Of a stretch of 64,000 nt of DNA, positions 49,688 to 64,000 are shown piece by piece. Source of the DNA: Unio delphinus (lineage: Eukaryota > Mollusca > Bivalvia > Unionida > Unionidae); contig JAQISU010000094.1 of assembly GCA_029339505.1 (NCBI GenBank), positions 8,443,501-8,507,500 on the forward strand, given 5' to 3'. Made by a program: the position numbers and the translations under genes. The first letter of the stretch is position 1; each line of letters begins with the position of its first letter. Under the pieces are notes generated by a model, which saw nothing but the letters and a program-made list of their open reading frames with translations, was not told the origin of the DNA and made no database searches.

Positions 49688-52009
49688 TGCAACAACAACT
49701 TAATTTCATCTTTATTTATATAACCAAAAATATTCAGTTTTACACAATAGTTAAAACACACACAAACACTTGCTCCATCGGTCAATTATTGATGAATTAT
49801 GGCTGTATGCAAAGTAAATAACTTATTTCACGGTTCTGTTGTTGCTAATAGCGATTTAAAAAAGAATGAGTACACTTTTCATTAGCAACTACTTATTAAC
49901 AATGACGATAATAATGAGCAAGATTTGACATGTGAAATTGATTTTTTTAAAATCTACATTTTGTACTTATTCAACTTTTGTCAGCTTTAGGAATAATCAT
50001 GTACTTTTAACATGTTTTCAAATTTGGGCAGTCATGGTACAGTGAACAGAATATATATATCATGGGTCGTAAATCTACAGTAAACAAGACAATCAGTAGT
50101 GGCGATCTTTCATGTAAAGAAGGAAATTTTTGTTGATCAACAATGGAATGAATTTCATATAAATACGGAAAATGTTACCCTTGATGTACAGTGTCGACTG
50201 CAGTGAATAGGTGTGGTGTATCCAGTCTTGCATTTACAATAAATAATAACTTCTGACTTGTTCCCTGCTTCGAATAAAAACTTACAAGCGGCTCTCCCTA
50301 AAGATGGATTACGCTATCTGACGAAAACAGTCATGTTTATGTAAACATATAGCACACTTATCTCAGGTGACGTGTATTCTCAGTCTTTCTTGATATTAGT
50401 ATTATATGACCCATTTAAATTTAAACTATAATAGATTTTCTTCACGCGAAATAATGAAATTTTACTGTCTAGTTTTGTGTTGAAATAAAGACGTTTTGCA
50501 GCAAAAACAAAAAATGGTAAATAGTGAATTCTATTAAAATTTCTTTATGTTTTAGAGGAAATAAATATGTTTTCTGAAAGCAAGGTTCTCCGTCATTTCC
50601 ATGTGGTCCTTTTCAGCAAAATTTCTATATTTATACGGATTCTCTCTGATCGTTAGTGACTCTTTTTTTTGTTTCGTACACCTAGTCCCTGGATATGATA
50701 ACATTAGAAATAAAATTTAAAAATCACTAAACCATTCATGCAATGCGTGTCACAAAATCACTAAATTAAACAAATAAATGTTAAGTAGCCCAGTCAGTCT
50801 GGAGCACAGTGTTAAGATGGAGAATAAACTTCAATTTTAAAATAGCATATGGTGATTCGGTATATCAAGTGTCTTATAATCATCCATAGGAAAGGCAAAT
50901 TTGACATGCAGTTAAACTCATTCGTATATGTGAAAGGATTGTAGAAACGATGCAAATTAATGAGAATGGATATCCCTGTTGGCTTGTTGATAGTACACAA
51001 TGCTATTTTGGGAAGCACAGCGTATTCTGGACATGTTTTATACTGTTTTAAATTACTAACAAAAACGTATTTAGACATGAAAATCCATATGACTACACAA
51101 ATATCAACCATTCTAACGAATAAAACGAGGCAAAAATGCATAGAATTTACTGAATGGTTAACTGAACAATCTTCCTTTATACTACACAAGTAATTTCAAA
51201 AAAGATTTCCGCAAAGAACGGTCAATGTTACTTCCACGAATAACCATTGGCAGGAAGACATTGATGACATGAAAATATATGAAAAGAACCGCATTAGTTT
51301 TAAATACATTTTGGCACTTTTATTTGAAAATATCCAAGCTGACAAAGTAAAAACCAGAGAGGGTAGGTAGATGTCATGATGTTTTTAGAAAAGCCATCTG
51401 AAGAAATGAAGAGAATATTAAAGGAAAGGAAAACAGACTATTTCGCACGTCACTTTAATAAAAAAAAATATTTTATGAAATTTTGTAACTTAACCTAAAG
51501 ACGGGAATTGTAATTATTTCCGTCGAAATGAAATCTGAAATGAATTCACGTTTTTTCATGTTTGTTTCATAATCAGATTTGTAGATTTCCTGTATGCCTC
51601 GTATAATTACACAATCAACCGAGTATTTTTTTTTCTAGAAAATGTTTACCATGTACAATTCGAATGCATCCTTACAACCTTCACTCACAAGAATTACCAC
51701 ATAATTAACGAAAATACTTTATTTGGGAAGAGAATTTACATCAAAGTGATGAAATAAAATCAATACATTTTTATAGTGTGTAGGTTCACAGATGCATTTT
51801 TTTTAGACCTTATATTAGACATTTACAAGTAATCGAAATTAATTTATACAAATTACAGGTATTTTCAATATTTCAGATACCTCAGTTTTACAATTCTGCA
51901 AATAAAACAAGGAAAAACTGATACAGGGACTAAAGAACGAAATACAAAATGTGAAAATAGTTCAAAATCAACGAGACTAGTATATTATTGCATTAGAGAA
52001 AATTAACAC

Positions 52010-52012
<3 letters not shown>

Positions 52013-52099
<87 letters not shown>
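52013..52099. repeat. AG microsatellite
   Basis: About 43 AG units without interruption. Confidence 0.97.
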
Positions 52100-52101
<2 letters not shown>

Positions 52102-54168
52102 AGCCAATAATTGCACATAGATGAGGAAAATATAATTAGAGATTTAATGTATTTGCAAATGGAAATCAAGTTTTTTTGTTTCATTTTAAATCGAAATATT
52201 TGATATTATATGATAGGCATAAAGCAGTAGTTCGGACGATAAGTCAAAATTAGGTCAAGATCGGATCATTAATGAATGCCAGGATTATAAATGTAACTTG
52301 TTAATCAGTTTCATGTTCCTTACCCAGACATACTACACATACTAAAATATGTATCAAACGTTCTTAACGAGATAAAAGTTTAAAATATGGAAAGCCACTC
52401 TTTTCAAAAAGGTCTGCTAAATATACTTCAAAATTTTGCATTAATGATTATGGTAATAGAACAGAACACTGTGCTATTAGGTTTCTGAAGAAGAAACAAC
52501 TTGTCAGTATGATTGTAAACATCTGGAATTTCTTACTGAAATTTAATAATGTAACTTAAATGTTTGTATTTTAATATTTTTTATACAGATGTCGAGTTTG
52601 CATTCTGACATGAAACATGATGTCTGAATGTACTATATCATTATTTGAAACACAACGAAGAATGAGAACATAAACCAAAAACAATGGTTTATAGTTGGTG
52701 AAAAATTTAGAATTTCTTTTCATAACAATTAGAGATATCTCATTGGTTAATAAAATAAGTATTTTCAAATAGAAATGGGGCAAATTAGGTTCATATGTCA
52801 TCTTATATGACAGATGATGAAAGATGATGACAAAATCACATCAAACAGGTAAAAGGAAATTTTGTGGTTTACTTTGTTTTATTGAGACAACATAATTTCA
52901 CATATTTCATGAGTACAAAACAGAACATTATAATACAGTCATTTTCGACAGTAAAATGTTAATGAAGCTACTAAGTTTGGAAGAGCAAGGTTACATCAAA
53001 TACGAATAATTTGTGGTAAAATCTCAATAATAACAAAATCAGACTTAAAATTGAGATTAGATTATGATCGCAATGGTAATTTTCTATTACTGAGTGCTAT
53101 TCTCGTGAAATTGTTTGATAATCCAGCGTCTTGCTTAAACTGGTGCAAATAACTATCTTGAAAAGAACAGTGTTCCAAAGCAAGGTAAAAATAACATCTA
53201 AAAGTACCACAAGAAATCGTACATTTAAAAAATGGATAAAGTAGGTAATTACAATGTAGTGAAGAAGGGCTGTGAGGTCGAGTTTCCTGCCGTTATGTCT
53301 GTTATAAGTCACTCCTCGAGCGTTTGAATTGGACATCCGGTGCACGTTGCCTGGCGATTTATAAATAAAAACAACACCAAAAGCAGCAGCAACAACAAGA
53401 ACTAAACAACTACTAACTATCAACAAAAATATAACAACAAAACCATTTATATTTTTCTACTATAAATGACTCAAGATGACAGCAAACAAATGTGTTTGTT
53501 TTAAAAATAAAAGAGTATCTCCCAAAGAAGCACATAGTTGATATTACTTCTCTTAAAATCAATGAAAATAGTAGTTTTAATTAAAATTGTAATTGTTATG
53601 TCCAGAATTTATTGAATTCAGACGAATATTACTAAAATATTATAACATCAATACAATCTCCATTGTGGGATTTTGTGAACATACATTCATTTTGAGCGAG
53701 AGCAAGAAATGCATATTTCCTTAAGTGTCCGCTGAATACATTGAAAAACATGTCTCATTTAAAAAAGCACATTGCATTGACAACTGCTAACCCAAATTCT
53801 TTAAAATATGTGACACTGTTATTTCTAAGTGTTTGGCTTGCATGATAAATATCAAGATTCCCAACACCTGAAAACTGAACGTGTTTCTGCTTCGTCTAAG
53901 TTAGTTGATAGATGAAAACCATATCACTATTGCTCAATAAATTTTCTGCCACCAACTTTTAACATTTAGTAGCTATATGTCAATTCTCAGCTCTAGCTTT
54001 ATCCGAATCGATACGATATAATTCTGGTTCATGAAAAAATCGGTTAAAATAATTACCACAATTGATTTCAGTTACAATGCTGCCTTTGCCCATTATATCT
54101 GCTTTACTAAAAATTGCACTTGCACTGCTGCACGTTGGCTTGGCTTGAAAGTAGTGAATGAGTTCTGG

Positions 54169-54231
54169 TACGGAAATTAATTGATTATTACAAGTACTTG
54201 GTACGGAAATTAATTGATTATTACAAGTACT
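54169..54231. repeat. 32-bp direct duplication
   Basis: GGTACGGAAATTAATTGATT followed by ATTACAAGTACT occurs twice in a row. Confidence 0.92.
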
Positions 54232-56094
54232 ATAGAGATTTCATCCAACTCCTATAGGGTTGCGATTCAATAAAATAAAAACAAAAATCCAAATCAATAG
54301 CTCAGTAAATACGATTCCACAAAATCTTGCGCACATTCTATTTTGTTTTACTACACATAAATAATGGTACAAAGGTACGTTGTATTGAATTCAAGAGTCA
54401 TTGATAGGTTACATAAATAACAACATTATCGGGTCTTTGATATGACACAATACTGTGTAAATCTTTAAAAAGATTAGACCTATATATTACATTTAACGAT
54501 TGTAATGTGGAGATCGGAAGCATCAAACATACTATTTACATCGATTAACCAATACAGCTTCAACAAGAAATAAATCACCTATTAGGTATTCATACATTTG
54601 AAAGTACTGCAGAAACATTGGAACTTTTATGAAGATAAAAGCTATCATTAAACGGTCTACACGTTCGTTCTGTTGATTTGTTGTGCGGACTTAAAGACGT
54701 ATTAGCAGGCATAAAGAACTCGCTTGTTTTCGTTTTAAATGATTGTCTAATGATCGTCTAATGGGAGTATTTAAGACGATCCTAAACGTTCAACTACTTA
54801 CACATATGTTGTTGAACTGGTATAATTTAAACGTCACAAAATGCAGGCGACCACAGTTGATATGTAAACTTATGATAAATATAACAATGCATTTAAATAC
54901 CTTTTGAGAGTAATGTAGTTTTTCTCAAAATAGAAATGGGTTGAGAAAGTAAAATCCAGTTAGGTGACAATACACGATATATATTTTCAAAGAGATGCCT
55001 GAGAAAACAATTTGACGAAAGGAAAAGTTTTTTTTTTCTCAGCAGGAAATGTTAGGAATTGCTAGAGAATGACACGAAACGCGTAATGAACAAAACATAA
55101 AAAGTCAACACACAATATCGATTATTTTAACCTCATTAACAAAAATAAAGGAAACTATTGTGTTTATAAGAAGTAGGTAAATAATCAATAAAAATTTACA
55201 AAAAGAAGGATAAACTAAAGATTATAATAGCAACTAATTTCACAGCAATGCAAAAGGTAGCATAATATTTCTTAAGTCATTAAGACGAAAGAAGAAAATA
55301 GTAAGATATAACCAGATAATAACACAGACAGATCCTTCCTTATAAAAAGCCTTTACAAGCAGCGGTGACCATCAGGAAGATAATAAGACCTCCTCAGAAA
55401 CTTTGGAGAAAATTAATCAATCCAAATGAATCATGTTTATCAAAAACAGAGCAGATTGCCACGAAATAATTGGAAATAACAATATTTGGAAACGTACGAT
55501 GATGCACTGCATATTTAAATGCTGTAACAGTTGCTGAATCGATACCTTACCATACTGAGTTAGACGTTGAAACGTATTACAAATAGATAGACGAGATTAA
55601 AATGTTTTCAAACCTAACACGGTCGTAGCCATGACGTTAAATTATAAGAACTATTGGAAAACATTGAAAATGTAAGTAAACAAAAAGACGTGTAATTGAT
55701 CTATAGCATAACTTTAGAACTTGATTGGAAAAATAATCAAATATAAATCAGAGAAATATTGTCATTATTTTCAAGGATAGAAGAGATTATTAGAACAGAG
55801 AAAGAATGGGCAATTGGCACCATTATTACAGCTGTAAGTATGATTTCAACAACTCTTACTTGGGTTGTAGCAAATCAGGAAAAAATAGATATGCCTTTTT
55901 CCAATACATGATCCTTTTCGTATTTAAACTCTACATGCCCCAAGCTAATCACTTTCGGAATCATAAAAGATAGCTTGCAAAATATTTCCGACATTTTTAA
56001 TTTCAAGGCATTTCAACCTCAGGAGCTTGTTTTTTATCTTCTCCTTTTTTTCCTTCTTCTTCTTATTTCAAGAACTTCCTACTGCCTAAAATAT

Positions 56095-57099
56095 AATTTA
56101 GGTTTTCTTTGCAAGTTGAAAATGCACCGTGTACAAGCTATTGACATGTTTCGTGGACAGTCCTCACCTTCTTTGTTTTCAGCATTTGACACAATAGACC
56201 ATGATATATTACTTCACCGTCTCCAGCATGTATTTCATCCATTCTGAATATAAAACAATGACTTTATCATTCACATCCTTTATCTCAAGTAGTGAATATC
56301 AGCAATGCCAACATTAAACTCACACAGTCAGTACGAAACCTAGGTGTTACACTGGACAGTACTGTCACATTGCACCAACATGTCATGAACATATGCAAGG
56401 CTACATATCTTCAGCTGAGACGGATCAGCTCCAATTCGCAAATATCGTTCAGTTGATGCCACCAAAACACTCGTGTGTTCATTAGTACTTTCAAGACTGG
56501 ATTAACTAAATTCTGTCTGGTTCATTTCAAGATCAACTCCAGAAACTTCAAAAGTTCAAAACACAGCTACTCGGATCATCTTTAGAGTACCACGATCAGA
56601 GCACACCTCCACGCTGCTCTGTACCCTACACTGGCTATCCATTTGATCCAGAATCAAACACAAAATTTGTTCTCTGTGCTACATTTCACATACGGGCTCC
56701 AGTCCAACATACCTATCTAGCCTCTCCCATGTGTACACACAAGCAAGATACTTACGCTCCTCTTCTGACAATTGTATACTCATTATTCCCATTATTAAAA
56801 CGAAGTCATATGGACAACATTCTTATGCATACCAGGGCCCAGCAACGGGGAACGAATAGCTCATTGAAGTTAGACACACAGACACAGGGATCTCTTTCAA
56901 GAGTGCTCTTAAATCTTACCTTTCTCGACTGCAAGAACAAACTTAATGACCTAATAATGTTTCCTACATTAAATATTTTCAGAATGTTTTATGTTTTTTA
57001 ATTTCATGGAGGTTGTTTTTTGTTGTCATGTCATTATATATTTTAAAAAGAGCTTAGAGCTTCAGGAGATATAACAAGTCCTCCTCCTCCTCCTCCTCC

Positions 57100-57140
<41 letters not shown>
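56095..57140 (+). mobile_element. CR1/L2-type LINE 3' end, internally deleted
   Basis: AFDTIDHDILLHRL (56179-56220) is the reverse transcriptase block containing the first catalytic aspartate region of jockey/CR1-group LINEs. After a deletion at about 56250, the text resumes with SVRNLGVTLDS, LHQHVMNICKA and LQLRRIS, the typical RT C-terminal segment, with several frameshifts and stops. The 3' end passes into CCT and GAT microsatellites. Inactive fragment. Confidence 0.8.

Positions 57141-57142
<2 letters not shown>
57080..57142. repeat. CCT and GAT microsatellites
   Basis: A CCT run followed by about 14 GAT units, likely grown from the LINE 3' tail. Confidence 0.9.
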
Positions 57143-57143
<1 letters not shown>

Positions 57144-57352
57144 TTAATACGTCATACAACCTACAGGTGTGGAGAATAAAGATGTTTAATCATTGTATAC
57201 CTTGTGCCTCTTTTGATCTTTTTACCAGGAACAATACAGAGAATATGTTCACTGGTCGAGCACTCATGCATCTAAGCTAGTGAAAACAGATATAAAAAGG
57301 AATAAATACCCTTGTATAAGGGAGACTGGTGAGCATGCTAGAAAAGTTGAAA

Positions 57353-57353
<1 letters not shown>

Positions 57354-57394
<41 letters not shown>
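57354..57394. repeat. AC microsatellite
   Basis: About 20 AC units. Confidence 0.95.
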
Positions 57395-57396
<2 letters not shown>

Positions 57397-57439
57397 TAAT
57401 AACATCAACGGTTGCTAGAATATTTGTCAAAGGTACAGA

Positions 57440-57787
57440 TGGATTAATTAGAAGGCATCCAGTACACATTTACATAATTACAAAGCACCGAAGTATGTAT
57501 TTACATAAATTACAAAGTACCCAGTGCGTATTTGTGTCAACATCAAAGCACCAAGTATATATTTGTATCAATCACAAGCACCTAAAACACCCAGAATGCA
57601 TCGCATCAATTACAAAGCACCCACCGGTCATTTAAATCAGTTACATGCGCCAAGTATGCATTTGCATCAATTACAAAGTACCCAGCATGTATTTACATCA
57701 ATTATAAGGCACCCGGTATGCAATGAAGCAAATATAAAGCACCCAGTGTATATTTATATCGATTACAAAGCACACAGTGTGTATTTA
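57440..57787. repeat. Degenerate ~38-bp minisatellite
   Basis: Imperfect units around CATCAATTACAAAGCACCCA followed by GTATGTATTTA. It leads directly into the next array. Confidence 0.75.
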
Positions 57788-58912
57788 TTAAGTGTTTTTT
57801 TACTAAGTGTACATTTATTAAGTGTTTTATTAAGTGTTATTTATCAAGTGTTATTTATTAAGTGTACATTTATTAAATGTTATTTATTAAGTGTTATTTA
57901 TCAAGTGTTATTTATCAAGTGTTATTTATTAAGTGTTATTTATCAAGTGTTTTATTAAGTGTTATTTATCAAGTGTTATTTATTAAGTGTTATTTATCAA
58001 GTGTTATTTATTAAGTGTTATTTATTAAGTGTTTTTTATCAAGTGTTATTTATTAAGTGTACATTTATTAAGTGTTATTTATTAAGTGTTATTTATTAAG
58101 TGTTATTTATTAAGTGTTTTATTAAGTGTTTTTTATCAGGTGTTATTTATAAAGTGTTTCATTAAGTGTTATTTATTAAGTGCTATTTGTTAAGTGTTAT
58201 TTATTAAGTGTTATTTTTTAAGTGTTATGTATTAAGTGTTTTATTAAGTGTTTTTATTAAGTGTTATTTATAAAGTGTTTTATTAAGTGTTATTTATTAA
58301 GTGTTATTTATTAAGTGTTATTTATCAAGTGTTATTTATTAAGTGTACATTTATTGAATGTTATTTATTAAGTGTTTTTTTATTAAGTGTTATTTATTAA
58401 GTGTTATGTATTAAGTGTTATTTATTAAGTGTTTTTTATTAAGTGTTATTTATAAAGTGTTATATTAAGTGTTATTTATTAAGTGTTATTATTAAGTGTT
58501 ATTTATCAAGTGTTATTATTAAGTGTACATTTATTAAATGTTATTTATTAAGTGTTATTTATTAAGTGTTTTTTATTAAGTGTTATTTATTAAATGTTAT
58601 GTATTAAGTGTTATTTATTAAGTGTTATGTATTAAGTGTTTTATTAAGTGTTTTTAATTAAGTGTTATTTATAAAGTGTTTTATTAAGTGTTATTTATTA
58701 AGTGTTATTTGTTAAGTGTTATTTATTAAGTGTTATTTATTAAGTGTTATTTATTAAGTGTTTTATTAAGTGTTTTTTATTAAGTGTTATTTATAAAGTG
58801 TTTTATTAAGTGTTTTATTAAGTGTTGTTTATTAAGTGTTTTATTAAGTGTTATTTATTAAGTGTTATTTATTAAGTGTTATTTATTAAGTGTTATTTAT
58901 TAAATGTTATTA
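57788..58912. repeat. ~14-bp tandem array (TTATTTATTAAGTG), 1.1 kb
   Basis: Roughly 80 units of a 10-16 bp motif with constant AAGTGT and variable TTATTTATT/TTTTATT/ACATTTATT parts; the variants are arranged in higher-order patterns. Confidence 0.95.
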
Positions 58913-58924
58913 TCTGTGGGGTTT

Positions 58925-59205
58925 CCTCACTCTTGACCCTTTAAACATATGTTTAAAAGTTATAGAGCAAGAGCTTTAACTATGTTTTAAGTATATCGCT
59001 ACGATGTCTGCAGTGAGGCAGTTTATAGTGATGTCTAGCCCTGGGGCATCACGCCGCAGTCATTTAGCATGATGTCCCACCTAGTCACATTATCATGATA
59101 CCAAGCCGACCAGTCCTAACACAAACCTCTTAATGCTGAGCGCCAAGCGAGGCAGCTGTTAGTACCAATTTTGTAAGTCATTGGTATGACACTAGGCCAC
59201 CTGAG
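58925..59205 (-). repeat. tRNA-derived SINE, family 2
   Basis: Reverse complement of the body seen at 20243-20569 (GCTGCCTCGCTTGGCGCTCA, AGGCAGTTTATAGTGATG). The tRNA head is truncated after the GTCATACCAA region. Confidence 0.8.
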
Positions 59206-59431
59206 GTCACAAAGAGTAATCTGTCTAAATACAGATTTAAAACTCCTGTATCTGTAGCTGTCGCGGATGACTATGATACAAAATACTTTGTTAAACACGC
59301 TTCTGATTTAGATCTTGCAAAATACCAAATTAGGTCCATTTTAAAATGATCAGAAAATATTGCACTACCAAGATGAAGACGGAGAATAGATATACATTTC
59401 TAAATATGGTAGCCAAGAAAAATATTACTAA

Positions 59432-59690
59432 CTCTAGTGGCCGAGTGGTCTAAATCGCTCTCCGTTACCGATCACTGCCATCGCACCTCTGTCTGCATGG
59501 GTTCGAGTCTTAGATTTGGCCAATGTGGGTATGTGAGAAAGCTTGCCAGTAGCCTCTCGTGGGTCGGTGGTTCTTTTCAAGGGTTTTTCCCGGTTTCTTC
59601 CTTCACCATTAATGTTGGTCACCATGTATAAGCCTATAGTTTGCTGAAAAATGGCGTTAAACCCTACAACAACAACAACAACAACAACAC
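59432..59690 (+). repeat. tRNA-derived SINE, family 1 (best copy)
   Basis: Head CTAGTGGCCGAGTGGTCTAA, B-box GGGTTCGAGTC, body GGGTCGGTGG, tail GGCGTTAAACCCTAC followed by about nine CAA units. The promoter boxes are intact in appearance. Confidence 0.87.
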
Positions 59691-60494
59691 TATATTTGTA
59701 AATCCAAATCGAAAACAATAATCAGCAGTCACACATACACATCCTCCCACCCACACACCGTTACACGTACATATATACTTGTCGGTTATTGTTCGCGATA
59801 AATCTTATCCTAACTCCGGATTTCACAACTTAGCACATAATCTATTATCATGGAGGAAATAATTGTTGTTAAAATGTTGTTGAATAGTTCATATCAATAG
59901 CTTGTCTTTCTGTCGTATGCAGAGGCGGATAATGCAATATTTGTTATAGGTTCTTTAAACAAATACGCGAAGGGTCAAGCTGTAACAATGGCAAATTCTT
60001 CCTCGAAATGTTCGTATTGTTTATACTGTTGGGTAGGTTTGGGGTGGGGAACCTCATCATCTACGTTCGTATGTTTCGAAAATTCTTAGATACTTTGGCC
60101 TGAAATAACACTTAGGCATATGCGAGATACGAATAAAAGAGTAATGCATATTTCTTTAATGTTCCATTCCTTCTATTCTCATTCACTCTATGTTACTCTA
60201 TTTTTCGGGGTGGTTGGAGTAATTATAGATTTATTTTCTTCTCACAACAGTCAATATGGGATTATTGCCAGTATTTTCTCAATATATACATTCTCCTCTG
60301 AAGTGGGCGATATTTGGTGTAAGGCAAAGGTTTTTGTTGTCAAGTCAGGCACTTGCTGATCACATAGAGTTTCGAGTGACATTTATTTCAATTGAATTGC
60401 CATGCAAGGGCGATCCAGAACAAAAAAAGCTAAAATCCTATCAAGGCCTTCCTTTATGTGGCTTAAGTTATCTCCAATAAAAGGTTTGGTTTGG

Positions 60495-60718
60495 GTTAAC
60501 AACAGTTTTTAACACATGATTAGCTATAAATGGCGACTAAAATATTTGGTGGATGAAAAACCCAGGGAAAACCCTCAGAGAACCACCGACGAATGTACAG
60601 TTACTGGCAAGCTTTCAAACATACCAAAGATGGCCGAGCAGAGAATCGAACTCAATCAGGCAGAAGTGAATTGTAAGTGATCCATAAAGGTACCAACATC
60701 CTAAGACAACTCAGGTAT
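60495..60718 (-). repeat. tRNA-derived SINE, family 1, diverged
   Basis: Body blocks GAACCACCGAC and ACTGGCAAGCTTTC in the order seen in other copies; head and tail are degraded. Confidence 0.7.
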
Positions 60719-60764
60719 CAAGAGCCCCCCTCCATTCTGAATGTTAGTATGTGTTTGTGATTAG

Positions 60765-61010
60765 GATTTGTAATGTAGCTTTAAAATTTTTTCAGTCATA
60801 TCGCTACGATCTATGAATTGTGGCAGTTTATAATGATGCCTAGCACTGTGGCATCATGCCCCACCCATTCACATTACTAGCGAGGCAGCTGTTAGTACCA
60901 ATCTTTTTTTAGAAAAGTCTTTGGTATGACTCGGCCGGGGATCTAACCCACATCCTCCCGCTTTTGAGGCGGACGCACTTACCACTAAGCTTTCGGAACT
61001 GTGCCCCCTC
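60765..61010 (-). repeat. tRNA-derived SINE, family 2
   Basis: Minus-strand copy with head AGCTTAGTGGTAAGTGCGTC and GGGTTAGATCCCCGGC, then body GCTGCCTCGC. The body is internally shortened relative to 20243-20569. Confidence 0.78.
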
Positions 61011-61037
61011 TAGTAACATCCCTCATTAACAAGTGTC

Positions 61038-64000
<2,963 letters not shown>

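Larger units (their letters stand above)
46846..55970. other. Intergenic or intronic, no gene recognised
   Basis: Contains one SINE (47107-47350) and microsatellites of GT (48680-48717), ATA (49637-49686) and AG (52013-52099). Open frames up to about 125 codons occur without any recognisable domain. A short plus-strand stretch near 55760-55910 could encode a hydrophobic helix after an acidic one, but it is bounded by stops. Confidence 0.5.

Noticed and set aside
55760..55910. Acidic helix followed by a hydrophobic segment, envelope-like
   Set aside because: Short, bounded by stops and frameshifts, with no other viral or retroelement coding sequence attached.
57524..57958. 144-codon frame running into the AAGTGT array
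   Set aside because: Composed of minisatellite translations only.

Overview
This is eukaryotic, AT-rich, repeat-dense DNA, most likely from a bivalve mollusc. The host is inferred from the animal-type intron-exon structure of a PTRH2 gene, two tRNA-derived SINE families with mollusc-like bodies and tails, a CR1/L2-type LINE end, a hAT remnant, and many minisatellites. The exact species cannot be read from the sequence.

Layout. 1-7.3 kb: intergenic, with a SINE relic and the 3' end of a LINE on the minus strand. 7.36-19.21 kb: a complete five-exon PTRH2 gene (peptidyl-tRNA hydrolase 2, plus strand); its four introns are filled with minisatellites. 19.2-27.3 kb: a SINE, a decayed hAT transposase, and 42-bp, 30-bp and 64-bp tandem arrays. 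27.33-46.85 kb: two nested Polinton/Maverick elements, described below. 46.9-64 kb: intergenic, with SINEs, a LINE end, microsatellites and a 1.1-kb array built on AAGTGTTATTTATT.

The main object is a near-intact Polinton of 17,374 bp (27930-45303) with 229-bp terminal inverted repeats (TIRs) that match at every base compared, and a 5-bp target duplication (ATTTG). On the minus strand it carries a virion cassette: conserved Maverick structural protein, two-TM protein, repetitive fibre-like protein, adenain-type protease, pVI/pX-like protein, double-jelly-roll major capsid protein, basic virion protein and coiled-coil structural protein. A central non-coding region and two orphan genes follow. 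The replication and integration block holds a NUMOD/HNH nuclease, a Cys-rich zinc protein, a 1301-aa polymerase B-SF1 helicase-HNH fusion (plus strand), a retroviral-type integrase, a parvovirus-type phospholipase A2, a DUF5679-like zinc ribbon and a packaging ATPase (plus strand). Together these genes would replicate, package, process, release and integrate a virus-like genome. Eight minus-strand genes, seven of the virion cassette and the integrase, share a TTGAAAA (once TTGAAAG) motif 15-22 nt upstream of the chosen ATG, a candidate late promoter.

This element sits inside the ATPase gene of an older, decayed Polinton of the same family in the opposite orientation. Relics of that element's ATPase, zinc ribbon-PLA2, integrase, Cys-rich protein and HNH nuclease flank the young copy (27333-27929 and 45304 to about 46845). 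The relic shows zinc ribbon and PLA2 in one reading frame. In the young copy they are offset by one base at an A-AAA-AAC slippery-type heptamer, and the PLA2 has no ATG of its own. The young copy's capsid gene has one in-frame stop.
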